Positions 38,348-46,549 of a stretch of 64,000 nucleotides of DNA are shown here, piece by piece. The translations under genes were made by a program, and so were the position numbers. The notes under the pieces are model-generated. The model worked only from the letters and a program-made list of their open reading frames with translations, was not told where the DNA came from and made no database searches. The number at the start of each line of letters is the position of its first letter. The stretch's first letter is position 1. This DNA comes from Hyalangium gracile (lineage in GTDB: Bacteria > Myxococcota > Myxococcia > Myxococcales > Myxococcaceae), in the NCBI RefSeq assembly GCF_020103725.1, contig NZ_JAHXBG010000003.1, positions 434,001 to 498,000 on the forward strand. The letters are read 5' to 3'.

Positions 38348-39994
38348 ATGAGGGGCGGATGGCGGTGGGCAGGCGCGCTCGTCGCGGCGAGCCTGGTGTG
38401 GATGGGCGGCTGCTCGGACGGCGGTGACGGCACGGACAACCCGGGGGTGGTGGATCCTCCCGTGGACCCGGACATCGGCAAGCCCGTGGATCCTTCGCCG
38501 GACGCGGGCACCTCTCCGGATGGGGGCACCCGGCCTGATGGGGGCACCCGGCCCGATGGCGGCACCCAGCCGGACGCGGGCACTCCGGACGCGGGCACTC
38601 CGGACGCGGGCACTCCGGATGCGGGCCTGCCTCCCCCTGTCATTCTTCCTCCTCCCACCACGGAGGGCTGGACTTTCTACGGGGCGAACGAGGGCGGCCC
38701 GAAGGAAGTCCACGGGGTGACAGCCGACGAGGCCGGCAACATCTGGGTCGCCGGCGGTGAGGAGGGCCTCTTCGTCCTGCGCCCGGGCGCCACGAGCTTC
38801 CAGCGCTTCACCATGACCGAGGGGCTGCGCCCCTACGGCTACCTGCCGGATGGCAGCAACCCTCCGGGGCCCTACTACCTCAAGGTCATCTCGGTGGCCG
38901 GCGGCCCCGGCAACACCGTCTTCGTGGGCTACGAGGGCCTGCCCGGCGCGAAGAACTGCGAGGACAACTGGGACCAGGCCGGGCAGGCGGATCCGTCCGT
39001 CTACAAGAGCGGCGACGCGGACAAGGTCACCCTGAAGCCGGATGGCACGCTCGACGTGGTGCACTACGACATCTTCTCCGGGCCGGGCGTGGTGGCGGCC
39101 GAGCCTCAGGGCCGTGAGCGGCTCTGCAACATCCTGAAGATTGCGTACGACAAGCGCACCCACAGCGTGTGGTTCGGCGGCAACCACGGCTTCGCCCGGG
39201 GCGACGCGCGCTTCCAGGGCAACCCCGCCTGCAACGGCCAGCACGTGTGCGCGGGCGTCACCGAGCACGTCCACCCGGCCATCAACGCGTACGTCTACTC
39301 GCACAAGAAGGAGGACGAGAAGCTCTACCCGAACGATCCGTCCAAGTGGCGCGTCAAGGGCGCGCTGCTCACGGACGCCTACTACGGGGTGGCGGTGGAC
39401 CCGAGCGGGGATGCGTGGTTCGGCGGCTCGGACCGCTCCACCCGGTTCCGCTACATGACGGCCACGGGTACCGCCAACTACTGGCGCGCGCAGTCCATGA
39501 CGGAGGACAGCCAGTACGCCTGGAACCGCTTCGACATCTGGCCGGACTCCCTGCCCGAGACGCACATGACACGGCCCGAGCAGCGCACGCCGGACAACGT
39601 CTCGGCCATCTCGGTGGCGCCCAACGGCACCGTCTGGGTGGGCAGCGCCTCCAACGGGCTGGCGCAGCTGACGTCCGAGGGCTCGGTGGTGCGCACCTTC
39701 AAGACGGAGCTGGTGGATCGCAAGGGGTACGTCTCGGCGGTGGCGGCCGATCCGCTCGACAACAGCGTCTGGGCGGGCGCCCGCTGGGGCAGCGGCCTGA
39801 CGCGGGTGAAGGACAACACGGTGATGCACTACGGCGCGGCGGTGTTCGGCGTCGACCTGGCCATGTACCGCGTCTCCGACATCCAGGTGGACACCTCGGG
39901 CAGCCGGCGCCGCATCCTCGTGGGCTTCCTCGGCTACGAGCGCTCCGACAAGCGGTGGGTGGCCGGCACCGTCGGCATCTACACCGGCAACTGA
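38348..39994 (+). CDS. Large lipoprotein with Asp-Ala-Gly repeats and a propeller-like domain
   Basis: 548 residues from the ATG at 38348. Lipoprotein signal RGGWRWAGALVAASLVWMGG then Cys22. Residues about 45-95 are low-complexity: repeated PDGGT and PDAGT units, probably a flexible tether. The rest has WD/two-component-sensor-like blades such as DEAGNIWVAGGEEGLFVL and APNGTVWVGSASNGLAQL, similar to ligand-binding propellers. There are several Cys in CNGQHVCAGV. It is likely exposed on the outer membrane; function unknown. A strong intrinsic terminator follows. Confidence 0.78.
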   Translation: MRGGWRWAGALVAASLVWMGGCSDGGDGTDNPGVVDPPVDPDIGKPVDPSPDAGTSPDGGTRPDGGTRPDGGTQPDAGTPDAGTPDAGTPDAGLPPPVILPPPTTEGWTFYGANEGGPKEVHGVTADEAGNIWVAGGEEGLFVLRPGATSFQRFTMTEGLRPYGYLPDGSNPPGPYYLKVISVAGGPGNTVFVGYEGLPGAKNCEDNWDQAGQADPSVYKSGDADKVTLKPDGTLDVVHYDIFSGPGVVAAEPQGRERLCNILKIAYDKRTHSVWFGGNHGFARGDARFQGNPACNGQHVCAGVTEHVHPAINAYVYSHKKEDEKLYPNDPSKWRVKGALLTDAYYGVAVDPSGDAWFGGSDRSTRFRYMTATGTANYWRAQSMTEDSQYAWNRFDIWPDSLPETHMTRPEQRTPDNVSAISVAPNGTVWVGSASNGLAQLTSEGSVVRTFKTELVDRKGYVSAVAADPLDNSVWAGARWGSGLTRVKDNTVMHYGAAVFGVDLAMYRVSDIQVDTSGSRRRILVGFLGYERSDKRWVAGTVGIYTGN

Positions 39995-40045
39995 GCGACA
40001 AGGATTTCCAATTGCTGCGTCAGGCACCCCACGGCCTGACGTGCA

Positions 40046-40086
40046 CCGCGGCCGCTCTCCTCGAGGAGGGCGGCCGCGGCCTTTTT
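40046..40086 (+). terminator. Rho-independent terminator
   Basis: CCGCGGCCGC (40046-40055) pairs with GCGGCCGCGG (40070-40079), extended inside by CTCCTC/GAGGAG, giving a 17-bp stem followed by CCTTTTTC. It ends transcription of the lipoprotein gene that stops at 39994. Confidence 0.85.
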
Positions 40087-40087
40087 C

Positions 40088-40419
40088 TAGCTCGCGGTCC
40101 ACGCGCGCTAGAAGCGCCTGAGTTGTCGCGCCCGCGAGGAAGCGAGCCCCTGAAGTTCTCGCTCGCGTGTCCAGAAGAGCCAACGCGCCGGTGGAGGGCT
40201 TCCGTGTACGGCCCGCCTGCTGGGCCCGATGTTCCGCTAGCGTGCTCTCCTGCCCGGTTTCCGCACTGCCAAGTTGCGGGCGTGCTCCACGGGCCCGAGC
40301 TGGAGCTGTCGGACCCGTGCTCCACCGGCTCAAGCTGTCCGAACATGCTGGCAGACTCCAGAGGGGGACTGGCCCAGCCTTGACCCGCACCGCCTCCTCT
40401 TCGATGGAAAGAACGCGGA
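40088..40419. other. Gap upstream of the toxin lipoprotein gene, with a decayed coding remnant
   Basis: No intact gene. One frame is open to a TGA at 40381-40383 and ends in the phrase HGPELELSDPCSTG. A similar phrase, TGPEAELSDARYRAEMDA, is encoded at about 41900 on the other side of the toxin/immunity pair. This is perhaps the tail of an earlier copy of a cassette gene. It must also hold the promoter for the toxin gene. Confidence 0.35.
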
Positions 40420-41139
40420 ATGGACTTCCGAACTTGCAGCGCACTCCGCCAAGCCGTTGCCGTTGCCGTCGTCGTAGCTGGGTGCGCCACCTCTCAAGAG
40501 GCGCCTGAGACCTACGCCTGGGCGCCTGTGCGCCCACCCGCTGCGCCCGGCACGGGCCTCCCCACCCACGGGCAGCCAGGGCAGGTTCGCCCCCAGCCCC
40601 TGCCGCGGAGCCCGCACAAGCGCGTGCTGCCGCCTACCCGGGAGCCGGGCCTTTGGGCCGGAGACGCTCCTCGGGCCCCGCAGGAACCGGAGGCCAACCC
40701 CGCACCGGACAGGTCAGACAGGTCCAGAGCGAACAGGAGGGACCCGCCTGCCCCGGTGACGGCGGAGCGCCGCCTGGAGTGCGACCCCATCCCGGTGCCG
40801 CACGCGGGCGAGGATGACCCGCATGACGAGTGCGCCGACAAGTTTCCGCCTAACCGTTATCCCGGAATGGACGTGCGCGTGGGCGGGGTGCGCTTTGATG
40901 CGCTGCAAGTCGGGGAGCGTGTGCTGTGGGAGATCAAGACCCATCGGTTTGACACGTACCCGGACTTCATCCGGGAGCGGACGATCCTGAAACAGATGCC
41001 GTTGTTGCGGGAAGAGCGGGACATCGCGGAGGCATGTGGCTATGGCTTCGTCGTCGGGGTGAGCACCGAAGCGCACAGAGACGCGTTGCTCAACGAGGAT
41101 ATAACCCTCAATGTTGTCGTCACTGGGTGCAAGCGATGA
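40420..41139 (+). CDS. Lipoprotein toxin with PD-(D/E)xK-like C-terminal domain (DUF6310-like; SitA-like)
   Basis: 239 residues. Lipobox VVAGC with Cys22 after a short hydrophobic stretch. Residues about 30-115 are a Pro/Arg-rich linker with no structure. The C-terminal domain (about 120-239) has CDPIPVPHAGEDDPHDECAD, then FDALQVGERVLWEIKTHRFD, in which D160, E171 and K173 match a PD-(D/E)xK nuclease core. I recall DUF6310 as the family name; this is from memory. A lipoprotein carrying a nuclease domain, followed at a 4-bp overlap by a small cytosolic protein, has the layout of the SitA/SitI toxins that Myxococcus transfers by outer-membrane exchange. Nuclease activity and SitA membership are inference. 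Confidence 0.7.
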   Translation: MDFRTCSALRQAVAVAVVVAGCATSQEAPETYAWAPVRPPAAPGTGLPTHGQPGQVRPQPLPRSPHKRVLPPTREPGLWAGDAPRAPQEPEANPAPDRSDRSRANRRDPPAPVTAERRLECDPIPVPHAGEDDPHDECADKFPPNRYPGMDVRVGGVRFDALQVGERVLWEIKTHRFDTYPDFIRERTILKQMPLLREERDIAEACGYGFVVGVSTEAHRDALLNEDITLNVVVTGCKR

Positions 41140-41894
41140 CCAGGCGGAGAACCCTCATCCACATCATCTACGCGCCTGCGCTTGTGGGCAACGACGGTCG
41201 CACGCTCGCAGTCGTCCACGGAATCGAACGGGCACTCCCTGGTATGCGCCTGGAGTGGGAACTATCTGAGGAGGGGCGGCCCATCGCGTTGCCGCAACGC
41301 GATGGGTGGCTCGCTGAGGCGGCCGAGCGCGGGGGGTTCCCGTTGCTGTGCAACGGCGACGAGAGTTACCCGGTGACGGTTTATGGGCTGCAGACATCCG
41401 GGCGCCAGGCGCCGGGCGGCCAGCCGTTGCTCGATGTCCACGCAAAGCTGCCGTTAGATGCGGTCGGCATCGCAGCGGCAGCGGATGTGCTGGAAGGCGT
41501 GGCGGAAGGCGCACGCGCGTTCTGGGGGCGCGTGCTGCCGGACACAGTAGCGCCGGAGATGGCAAAACAGATTCGCCACTCGATGAATCAGCCGCATGTC
41601 CCGCCCCGGGGGCTCCCAGCACTCAACCTTCCCAAGTACATTCGCTCGCCAGAGATTCCCCATCACCTCGGGTGGCTGAACTACTGGTCGGCAGCCGCTG
41701 CACAAGCAATCGGGTTCCCGGACCCTGCCCGCGATGCAGACTTGCTCTCTCGGGCGCGGCGCACGGCGACGGGCGGGTGGGTGGTTCGGCTCACAGAGAC
41801 GCCGCTGGATCTCGACAACCCCTCGCACCTGGGGGCGCTCTTGCGCGCGTATGAGCGCTTCCCAGAGATTGGCGGGCGCGTGCCCCCTCGCTGA
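41136..41894 (+). CDS. Probable immunity protein for the lipoprotein toxin (DUF5953-like)
   Basis: 252 residues from the ATG that overlaps the toxin stop (ATGA). No signal peptide, so it stays in the cytosol as expected for immunity to a nuclease. It opens MTRRRTLIHIIYAPALVGND and contains DGRTLAVVHGIERALPGM, a pattern I associate with DUF5953 proteins of myxobacteria, often found beside DUF6310 genes. Further blocks are HHLGWLNYWSAAAAQAIGFP and LTETPLDLDNPSHLGALLRA. The role is inferred from position: overlapping, directly downstream of a toxin-like lipoprotein, and nowhere else in the window. Confidence 0.7.
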   Translation: MTRRRTLIHIIYAPALVGNDGRTLAVVHGIERALPGMRLEWELSEEGRPIALPQRDGWLAEAAERGGFPLLCNGDESYPVTVYGLQTSGRQAPGGQPLLDVHAKLPLDAVGIAAAADVLEGVAEGARAFWGRVLPDTVAPEMAKQIRHSMNQPHVPPRGLPALNLPKYIRSPEIPHHLGWLNYWSAAAAQAIGFPDPARDADLLSRARRTATGGWVVRLTETPLDLDNPSHLGALLRAYERFPEIGGRVPPR

Positions 41895-42248
41895 GTCACC
41901 GGGCCCGAGGCGGAGCTGTCCGACGCGCGCTACCGGGCCGAGATGGACGCGGCGACGATGGCACCGCGCTGCCAAGTCGCGCCGCTGTGTCAAAAGGCGC
42001 CGTGCTGCCCGAAGCGGGCCCGCCGGGTTTGGCGCCGGGTCGCATCTAGGTACTTCTGGTAGAGCACCCGCTGCTGCTCCATGGTGCGGAAGCCGCTGGT
42101 GCAGCTGCGTCACGGCGCCGCCCTTGGAGCCCTCGCGCAGGGTGGGAGAGCTGGCGGCGCGGCACGAGGTCGCGGCGGCGGCGCTGCGGGTGCGTGATCG
42201 GCGGATCTTTCAGGAATTCACCCGAGGCACTCCCCTATCCCCGCGGCG
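41895..42248. pseudogene. 354-bp gap with decayed gene fragments
   Basis: No intact gene. On the plus strand 41899-42063 reads TGPEAELSDARYRAEMDA and on to a stop, matching the phrase at about 40300. On the minus strand about 41994-42075 reads MEQQRVLYQKYLDATRRQTR before a TGA. A frame break upstream separates it from LREGSKGGAVTQL, so it looks like the frameshifted end of a lost gene. I cannot name either ancestor. Confidence 0.4.
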
Positions 42249-43589
42249 TCACGGGAGCACCAGGTACATGCCGCCCACGCACATCTCGTTCTGCGTGCCC
42301 CACCCCGGCAGCGTGGGCTCGGAGCGGCCGCGCGTGTCGTACTGGCAGGTGACGCGGACGCGCGAGCCCCGGTCGAACCGGTACGGCCTGGCGTAGAAGT
42401 AGAGCAGCTGCCAGTCGAAGTCCCAGTGGTTGACCTCGGCGCCGCAGTGCGCGGTGCCGGCCGGGTCCCGGAACTCCATGCGGTAGCGCTGCCCGAGCTC
42501 GTGCATGTGCGGGAACACGCCGTAGATGTCCACGTGGTCCACACCGAGCCCGGCCAGCTCCCGGTCGAAGTCCATGCTCCAGCTGTACTCCACCGACTCC
42601 TGACCGGGCGCGAGCGACTGGCCGCTGTCGAGGAACTCATCGGGCAGCACGAAGATGCCCTCGCGCTCCACCTGGCTCGCGACGCGCAGGCGCACCTGCG
42701 TGGAGTCGGACTGGCCGCGCACGCGCTCGTCGATGAGGTTGTAGTGCATCTGCACCACCAGCACCCGGCCCGCGGGCAGGCGCAGGCCGCTCTTCTCGGG
42801 ATACGGCACCGGGCCCATGCCGGGCGCCCACGTCGCCGGCACGCTCTCGATGCCCACGCCTTCACCGGCCTGGCTGAAGCACGGCCAGCCCAGGCGATCC
42901 GGCGACGCCTCGTCCATGGCGCGCATGAGCTCCATGTTCGTCTTGCCCCCCGCGCCCTCGCCCTCGGGGTCCACGACCATGAGCAGCATGTGGTGGACCA
43001 TCGCATCGTTGCCCGGCACCACCTCGTAGCCCGTGATGAAGCGCTGGATGTCGGTCTCCCCCTCGAGCAGGAAGCAGCGGTAGTCGTCGAACTTCGCGTA
43101 CGCGCTGCCATCCGGCTCGGGCACGTACGTGGGCGTGCGCAGGGTGAGGATCTCGCTCGTGCCATCCTCGAGCCCCTTGCCCGGCTCGCTGGCGGCGGGC
43201 ACCTGGAGGTCGTCACGCGGGGTGCCCTCGGGCGAGCCCGCCGCGACCCAGGCGGCGATGGTGGCGATCTCCTCCTCCTCGAGCCAGCGGGAGTCTCGGA
43301 ACTCGCCGCAGGAGCCGTCGGCCGTCACCAGCCAGGGCGGCATGGTGCGCCCCTCCACGGCCTGCTTGACCGCGGCGGACCAATCCCGGGCATCCGCGTA
43401 GGTGTCCAGGCGGAACGGCGCGATGCCGCCCGTCTGGTGACAGGTGACGCAGTTGTCGAAGAAGAGGGGCGCCACGTCCTGCCAGTAGGTGACCTCGGGC
43501 TCGTCCGGGGTGGGGGTGCTGCTGTCGCTGCAGGCTGCCCCTCCAATGCTCAGGAGGGACACGGCTGCGATCCAGATGTGCTTGTGCAT
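42249..43589 (-). CDS. Copper type II monooxygenase-like protein with N-terminal c-type haem site
   Basis: 446 residues from the ATG at 43587-43589. Signal peptide with a lipobox-like GGAAC (Cys20). One c-type haem site, CVTCH at 47-51, with TMPPWLVTADGSCGEF nearby. The rest has the two domains of copper type II ascorbate-dependent (PHM/DBM) monooxygenases: VPGNDAMVHHMLLMV (His-His, first copper), VVQMHYNLID and VFPHMHELGQRY (second copper). Known family chemistry is hydroxylation of a C-H bond with oxygen. The fused haem domain suggests electrons come from a cytochrome rather than ascorbate. A small lipoprotein gene ends 7 bp upstream, so the two form an operon. Confidence 0.85.
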   Translation of the reverse strand: MHKHIWIAAVSLLSIGGAACSDSSTPTPDEPEVTYWQDVAPLFFDNCVTCHQTGGIAPFRLDTYADARDWSAAVKQAVEGRTMPPWLVTADGSCGEFRDSRWLEEEEIATIAAWVAAGSPEGTPRDDLQVPAASEPGKGLEDGTSEILTLRTPTYVPEPDGSAYAKFDDYRCFLLEGETDIQRFITGYEVVPGNDAMVHHMLLMVVDPEGEGAGGKTNMELMRAMDEASPDRLGWPCFSQAGEGVGIESVPATWAPGMGPVPYPEKSGLRLPAGRVLVVQMHYNLIDERVRGQSDSTQVRLRVASQVEREGIFVLPDEFLDSGQSLAPGQESVEYSWSMDFDRELAGLGVDHVDIYGVFPHMHELGQRYRMEFRDPAGTAHCGAEVNHWDFDWQLLYFYARPYRFDRGSRVRVTCQYDTRGRSEPTLPGWGTQNEMCVGGMYLVLP

Positions 43590-43596
43590 GGACTCG

Positions 43597-44214
43597 TCAT
43601 TCCTCGGGTTGGGTGTTGTCGGCCGGCGTCTGCGCGGGGGTGCTCTCGGAGGGAGCACGCAGAGCGAACTCGTTCAGGTTCCAGGCGTTGGAGCCGTGGT
43701 TGTGCAGGTGGAACGTCACCGTGGCTCCCGCGGGCGCGGACAGCGGGCTGGCCAGCTCCACCTCGCGCGAGGCGGCCGGACCGGGGATCCGGACACGCTC
43801 TTCCCAGACCAGGTGCTCGCCCACGAGCAGGGCCAGGTGGCCCTCGACGGGCTCGGGGCTGACCAGGGTCTGCCACCACACCCGCACGCGCAGCGGGTCG
43901 CCCTGCCGCAGCGCCCGGAGGAGCAGCTGTTGTACGACAGCGTAGTTGCAGTGCGTGGTCTGGATCTCCAGGCCGTCGAGCTCCGGGTGCCAGTCCTGCC
44001 TGCCACAGGCGAGCACGTCGCTACCGGTGGGGTGGGCCATCGGGTCGGCGCCCGCGGGCGCGGGCTGCCAGCTCTCGGCCAGCACCAGGGGCACCCACGT
44101 CGTGTCCGTCTGGGGGTCCGGGGCTGCGGAGCAGCCGATCAGCAGCGCGCTACAGGCGAGCGCCCATGTGGGCCCGAGCGCACCTCGCCGGGGGAGCGGA
44201 CGTGTCGTGTGCAT
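43597..44214 (-). CDS. Lipoprotein partner of the copper monooxygenase
   Basis: 205 residues from the ATG at 44212-44214; the frame is open to 44400 but the lipobox LLIGC (Cys28) sets the start. The mature part has strands with HCNYAVVQQLLLRALRQGDP and TFHLHNHGSNAWNLNEFAL. The His-rich HLHNHG could bind metal. Family unknown. It lies 7 bp ahead of the copper monooxygenase gene and is probably a partner at the outer membrane. It is divergent from the FHA sigma-54 regulator, whose start is 188 bp away. Confidence 0.75.
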   Translation of the reverse strand: MHTTRPLPRRGALGPTWALACSALLIGCSAAPDPQTDTTWVPLVLAESWQPAPAGADPMAHPTGSDVLACGRQDWHPELDGLEIQTTHCNYAVVQQLLLRALRQGDPLRVRVWWQTLVSPEPVEGHLALLVGEHLVWEERVRIPGPAASREVELASPLSAPAGATVTFHLHNHGSNAWNLNEFALRAPSESTPAQTPADNTQPEE

Positions 44215-44402
44215 GAGTCCATGAACACCCGCCCGGCCTGCAAGTGTTACTTCATGTGGAAAGCCCCAAGCGGGGGCCGGCGCCAGGGCTCCCGCCGCCC
44301 CCCTGCCCCGGGAGCAGGCCCCCACCAGCGGGCGCCCCCACGCGATTCCGGCCTCCGGGAAGTCACCACTGGGCGGAAAGCCCACTAGAATCCGCGACAT
44401 TC

Positions 44403-45767
44403 ATGTCTTCCGTCCCTCCTGGACCCATACCTCTGCACACCGTCGTCGGCGCGCGGGCGCAGGCGGATCGGCTCGCGGCACAGCAGTTCCACCTGGTCCT
44501 GCTGGACACCGAGCGTGCTGGCACCGTCTACCCGCTGTCCGGCGAGATGCTCCGGATCGGCAAGGCCCCCGAGAACGACGTCGTCATCGACCACCCCACC
44601 GTCAGCCGCAACCACCTGGTGGTGCGCCGCCAGGGGGACCGGTTTCTCGTGCAGGATCTCGACTCCACCAACGGCACCTTCCTGGATGGCGCGCAGGTGA
44701 AAGAGGCGTACCTGCGCCCGGGCGCGCTGCTGGAGGTGGGTGATGTACGCCTGCGCTTCAGCCCCCAGGTGGCCCCCGTCCAGATCGATCCGTCCGCCGA
44801 GGATCGGCTGGGAGATCTGGTGGGCCGCAGCGTGCCCATGCGGCAGATCTTCGCCCTGCTGCAGCGCATCTCCTCCACGGACTCCACCATCCTGCTGGTG
44901 GGCGAGACGGGCGTGGGCAAGGGCGCCGCGGCCAAGGCGATCCACAAGCTGTCGCCCCGGGCGTCGGGGCCGCTGGTCGTCTTCGACTGCGCGTCCGTGT
45001 CGGACTCTCTCATCGAGAGCGAGCTGTTCGGCCACGAGAAGGGCGCCTTCACGGGCGCGGTGAGTCAGCGCATCGGCTGCCTGGAGCGCGCTCACGGCGG
45101 CACCCTCTTCCTGGACGAGATCGACGACCTGGCGCTGGACCTGCAGCCCAAGCTGCTGCGAGCCATCGAGGATCGCGAGTTCCGCCGGCTGGGCGCCTCG
45201 AGCCCCGTGTCGTTCGACGCGCGCATCGTCGTGGCGAGCAAGAAGGACCTGTGGGCGGAGACGCAGGCGGGGCGCTTCCGGGAGGACCTCTACTTCCGGC
45301 TCTCGGTGTTCACGGTGAGCCTGCCGCCGCTGCGAGACAGGAAGGAGGACATCCCCCTGCTGGTGGACGCGTTCGCGGGCGAGGGGCTGTGGGCGCGGCT
45401 GCCGGAGAAGGTGCGCGAGCAGTTCCTGGGGCACACGTGGCCGGGCAACGTGCGCGAGCTACGCAACGCGCTGGAGCGCGCGCGGCACATGGCGGACATC
45501 CCGGAGCTGGCCGGAGACGGGCTGCTGCGCGAGTTCACGCGCGAGACGCCAGCGGTGGAGGGGGACTCGCTACCGGTGGAGTTCACCGGTCCGTTCAAGG
45601 CGTGCAAGGACGAGCTCATCCGCGCCTTCGAGCGCGAGTACCTCACGCGGCTGCTGGGACGCACGAAAGGCAACATTGCGAGGGCGGCGCGAGAGGCGGA
45701 GTTGGACCGCAAGCACCTGTATTCCCTTCTGCACAAGTACGGGCTGGTGCAGAGTGAGGGGGACTGA
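44403..45767 (+). CDS. Sigma-54-dependent activator with FHA sensor domain
   Basis: 454 residues from the ATG at 44403. An FHA domain (about 25-115) has LRIGKAPENDVVIDHPTVSR and STNGTFLDG, so it should be switched on by a Ser/Thr kinase. The AAA+ domain (about 135-360) has Walker A GETGVGKGAA, the sigma-54 contact loop GAFTGA, Walker B GGTLFLDEID and the arginine-finger region GRFREDLYFRLSV. A Fis-type helix-turn-helix ends the protein (NIARAAREAELDRKHLYSLL). Targets are unknown. It is divergent from the copper monooxygenase operon and 29 bp upstream of the DUF3332 gene, either of which could be a target. Confidence 0.95.
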   Translation: MSSVPPGPIPLHTVVGARAQADRLAAQQFHLVLLDTERAGTVYPLSGEMLRIGKAPENDVVIDHPTVSRNHLVVRRQGDRFLVQDLDSTNGTFLDGAQVKEAYLRPGALLEVGDVRLRFSPQVAPVQIDPSAEDRLGDLVGRSVPMRQIFALLQRISSTDSTILLVGETGVGKGAAAKAIHKLSPRASGPLVVFDCASVSDSLIESELFGHEKGAFTGAVSQRIGCLERAHGGTLFLDEIDDLALDLQPKLLRAIEDREFRRLGASSPVSFDARIVVASKKDLWAETQAGRFREDLYFRLSVFTVSLPPLRDRKEDIPLLVDAFAGEGLWARLPEKVREQFLGHTWPGNVRELRNALERARHMADIPELAGDGLLREFTRETPAVEGDSLPVEFTGPFKACKDELIRAFEREYLTRLLGRTKGNIARAAREAELDRKHLYSLLHKYGLVQSEGD

Positions 45768-45796
45768 CTCGCGGTCCTTGGAGGGACATCCCCCGT

Positions 45797-46444
45797 ATGA
45801 AGCGTGCTTCCCGTCTGCTGGCGATGCTGTGCCTGGTCCTCGTGTCGACGCAGGTGTCCGGATGCTTCGGCAGGTTCGCCCTCACCCAGGCGATGTGGGA
45901 CTTCAACAAGAGCGTCTCGGGCAACAAGTTCATCCAGTGGGTGGTGTTCCTGGTGATGGTCATCGTGCCCGTGTACGAGATCGGCGTGCTGGTGGATGCG
46001 CTGGTCATCAACAGCATCGAGTTCTGGACCGGCTCGAACCCCGTCTCGAGCGTGGACTCCCCGGACGGTGACACCCGCGTGGTGCGGCTGAGCCCCCAGG
46101 ACACGCTGCGGCTGTCGCGGGACAGGGAGTCGGGCGTCATGAAGGTGGAGCTGGAGCGCGCGGGCCAGCCGACGCTGGTGCGCTACTTCGAGCCGCTCGA
46201 GGACGGCATGGCGGTGCGCGACGACGCGGGCGCGCTGCTCATCCAGGCGCGCGAGCAGGCCAACGGCGCGGTGGCGGTGACGGACGCGGCGGGCACCACC
46301 ATGGCCCTTCACTCGGCCGAGGCGGTGGCGCAGGCGCGGCAGGTGCTGCTCAGCGAGGGCGCCGAGGGCCTGGCGCAGTACGCGCGGACGCAGGTGTCTC
46401 CGCTCTCGCAGGGGCTGGCGCAGGTCTGCACCAGCCAGCCGTAG
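45797..46444 (+). CDS. DUF3332 family membrane-associated protein
   Basis: 215 residues. N-terminal signal with LVSTQVSGC (possible lipobox, Cys23). The typical DUF3332 start RFALTQAMWDFNKSVSGNKF is followed by a long membrane segment (about 53-77, WVVFLVMVIVPVYEIGVLVD). The rest is a soluble domain with DTLRLSRDRESGVMKVELER. Function unknown. The gene ends six bases before the left copy of the 70-bp repeat, so it was probably once the direct neighbour of the old-yellow-enzyme gene now 10.9 kb away. Confidence 0.85.
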   Translation: MKRASRLLAMLCLVLVSTQVSGCFGRFALTQAMWDFNKSVSGNKFIQWVVFLVMVIVPVYEIGVLVDALVINSIEFWTGSNPVSSVDSPDGDTRVVRLSPQDTLRLSRDRESGVMKVELERAGQPTLVRYFEPLEDGMAVRDDAGALLIQAREQANGAVAVTDAAGTTMALHSAEAVAQARQVLLSEGAEGLAQYARTQVSPLSQGLAQVCTSQP

Positions 46445-46450
46445 CTTCGG

Positions 46451-46520
46451 CTCAGTCCTTCGCCCGCGTGTACTGGACGGGCCACGAGACATCGGCCCCC
46501 AGCTTGCGCGCGGCGCGCAG
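46451..46520. repeat. Left copy of the 70-bp repeat flanking the island
   Basis: 70 bases identical to 57360-57429 except at 46491 (A against G at 57400). It is a copy of the last 69 bases of the old-yellow-enzyme gene (minus strand, including its TGA) plus one base. The single difference is a synonymous GAT/GAC third-position change. Similarity stops abruptly at 46521. Confidence 0.95.
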
Positions 46521-46549
46521 TGACGAGGCATTGCCGGCGTGGAGAAATG

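Noticed and set aside
38500-38640. Short tandem DNA repeats suspected as a CRISPR-like array
   Set aside because: They are in-frame codons for PDGGT/PDAGT units within a lipoprotein tether, with no spacers.
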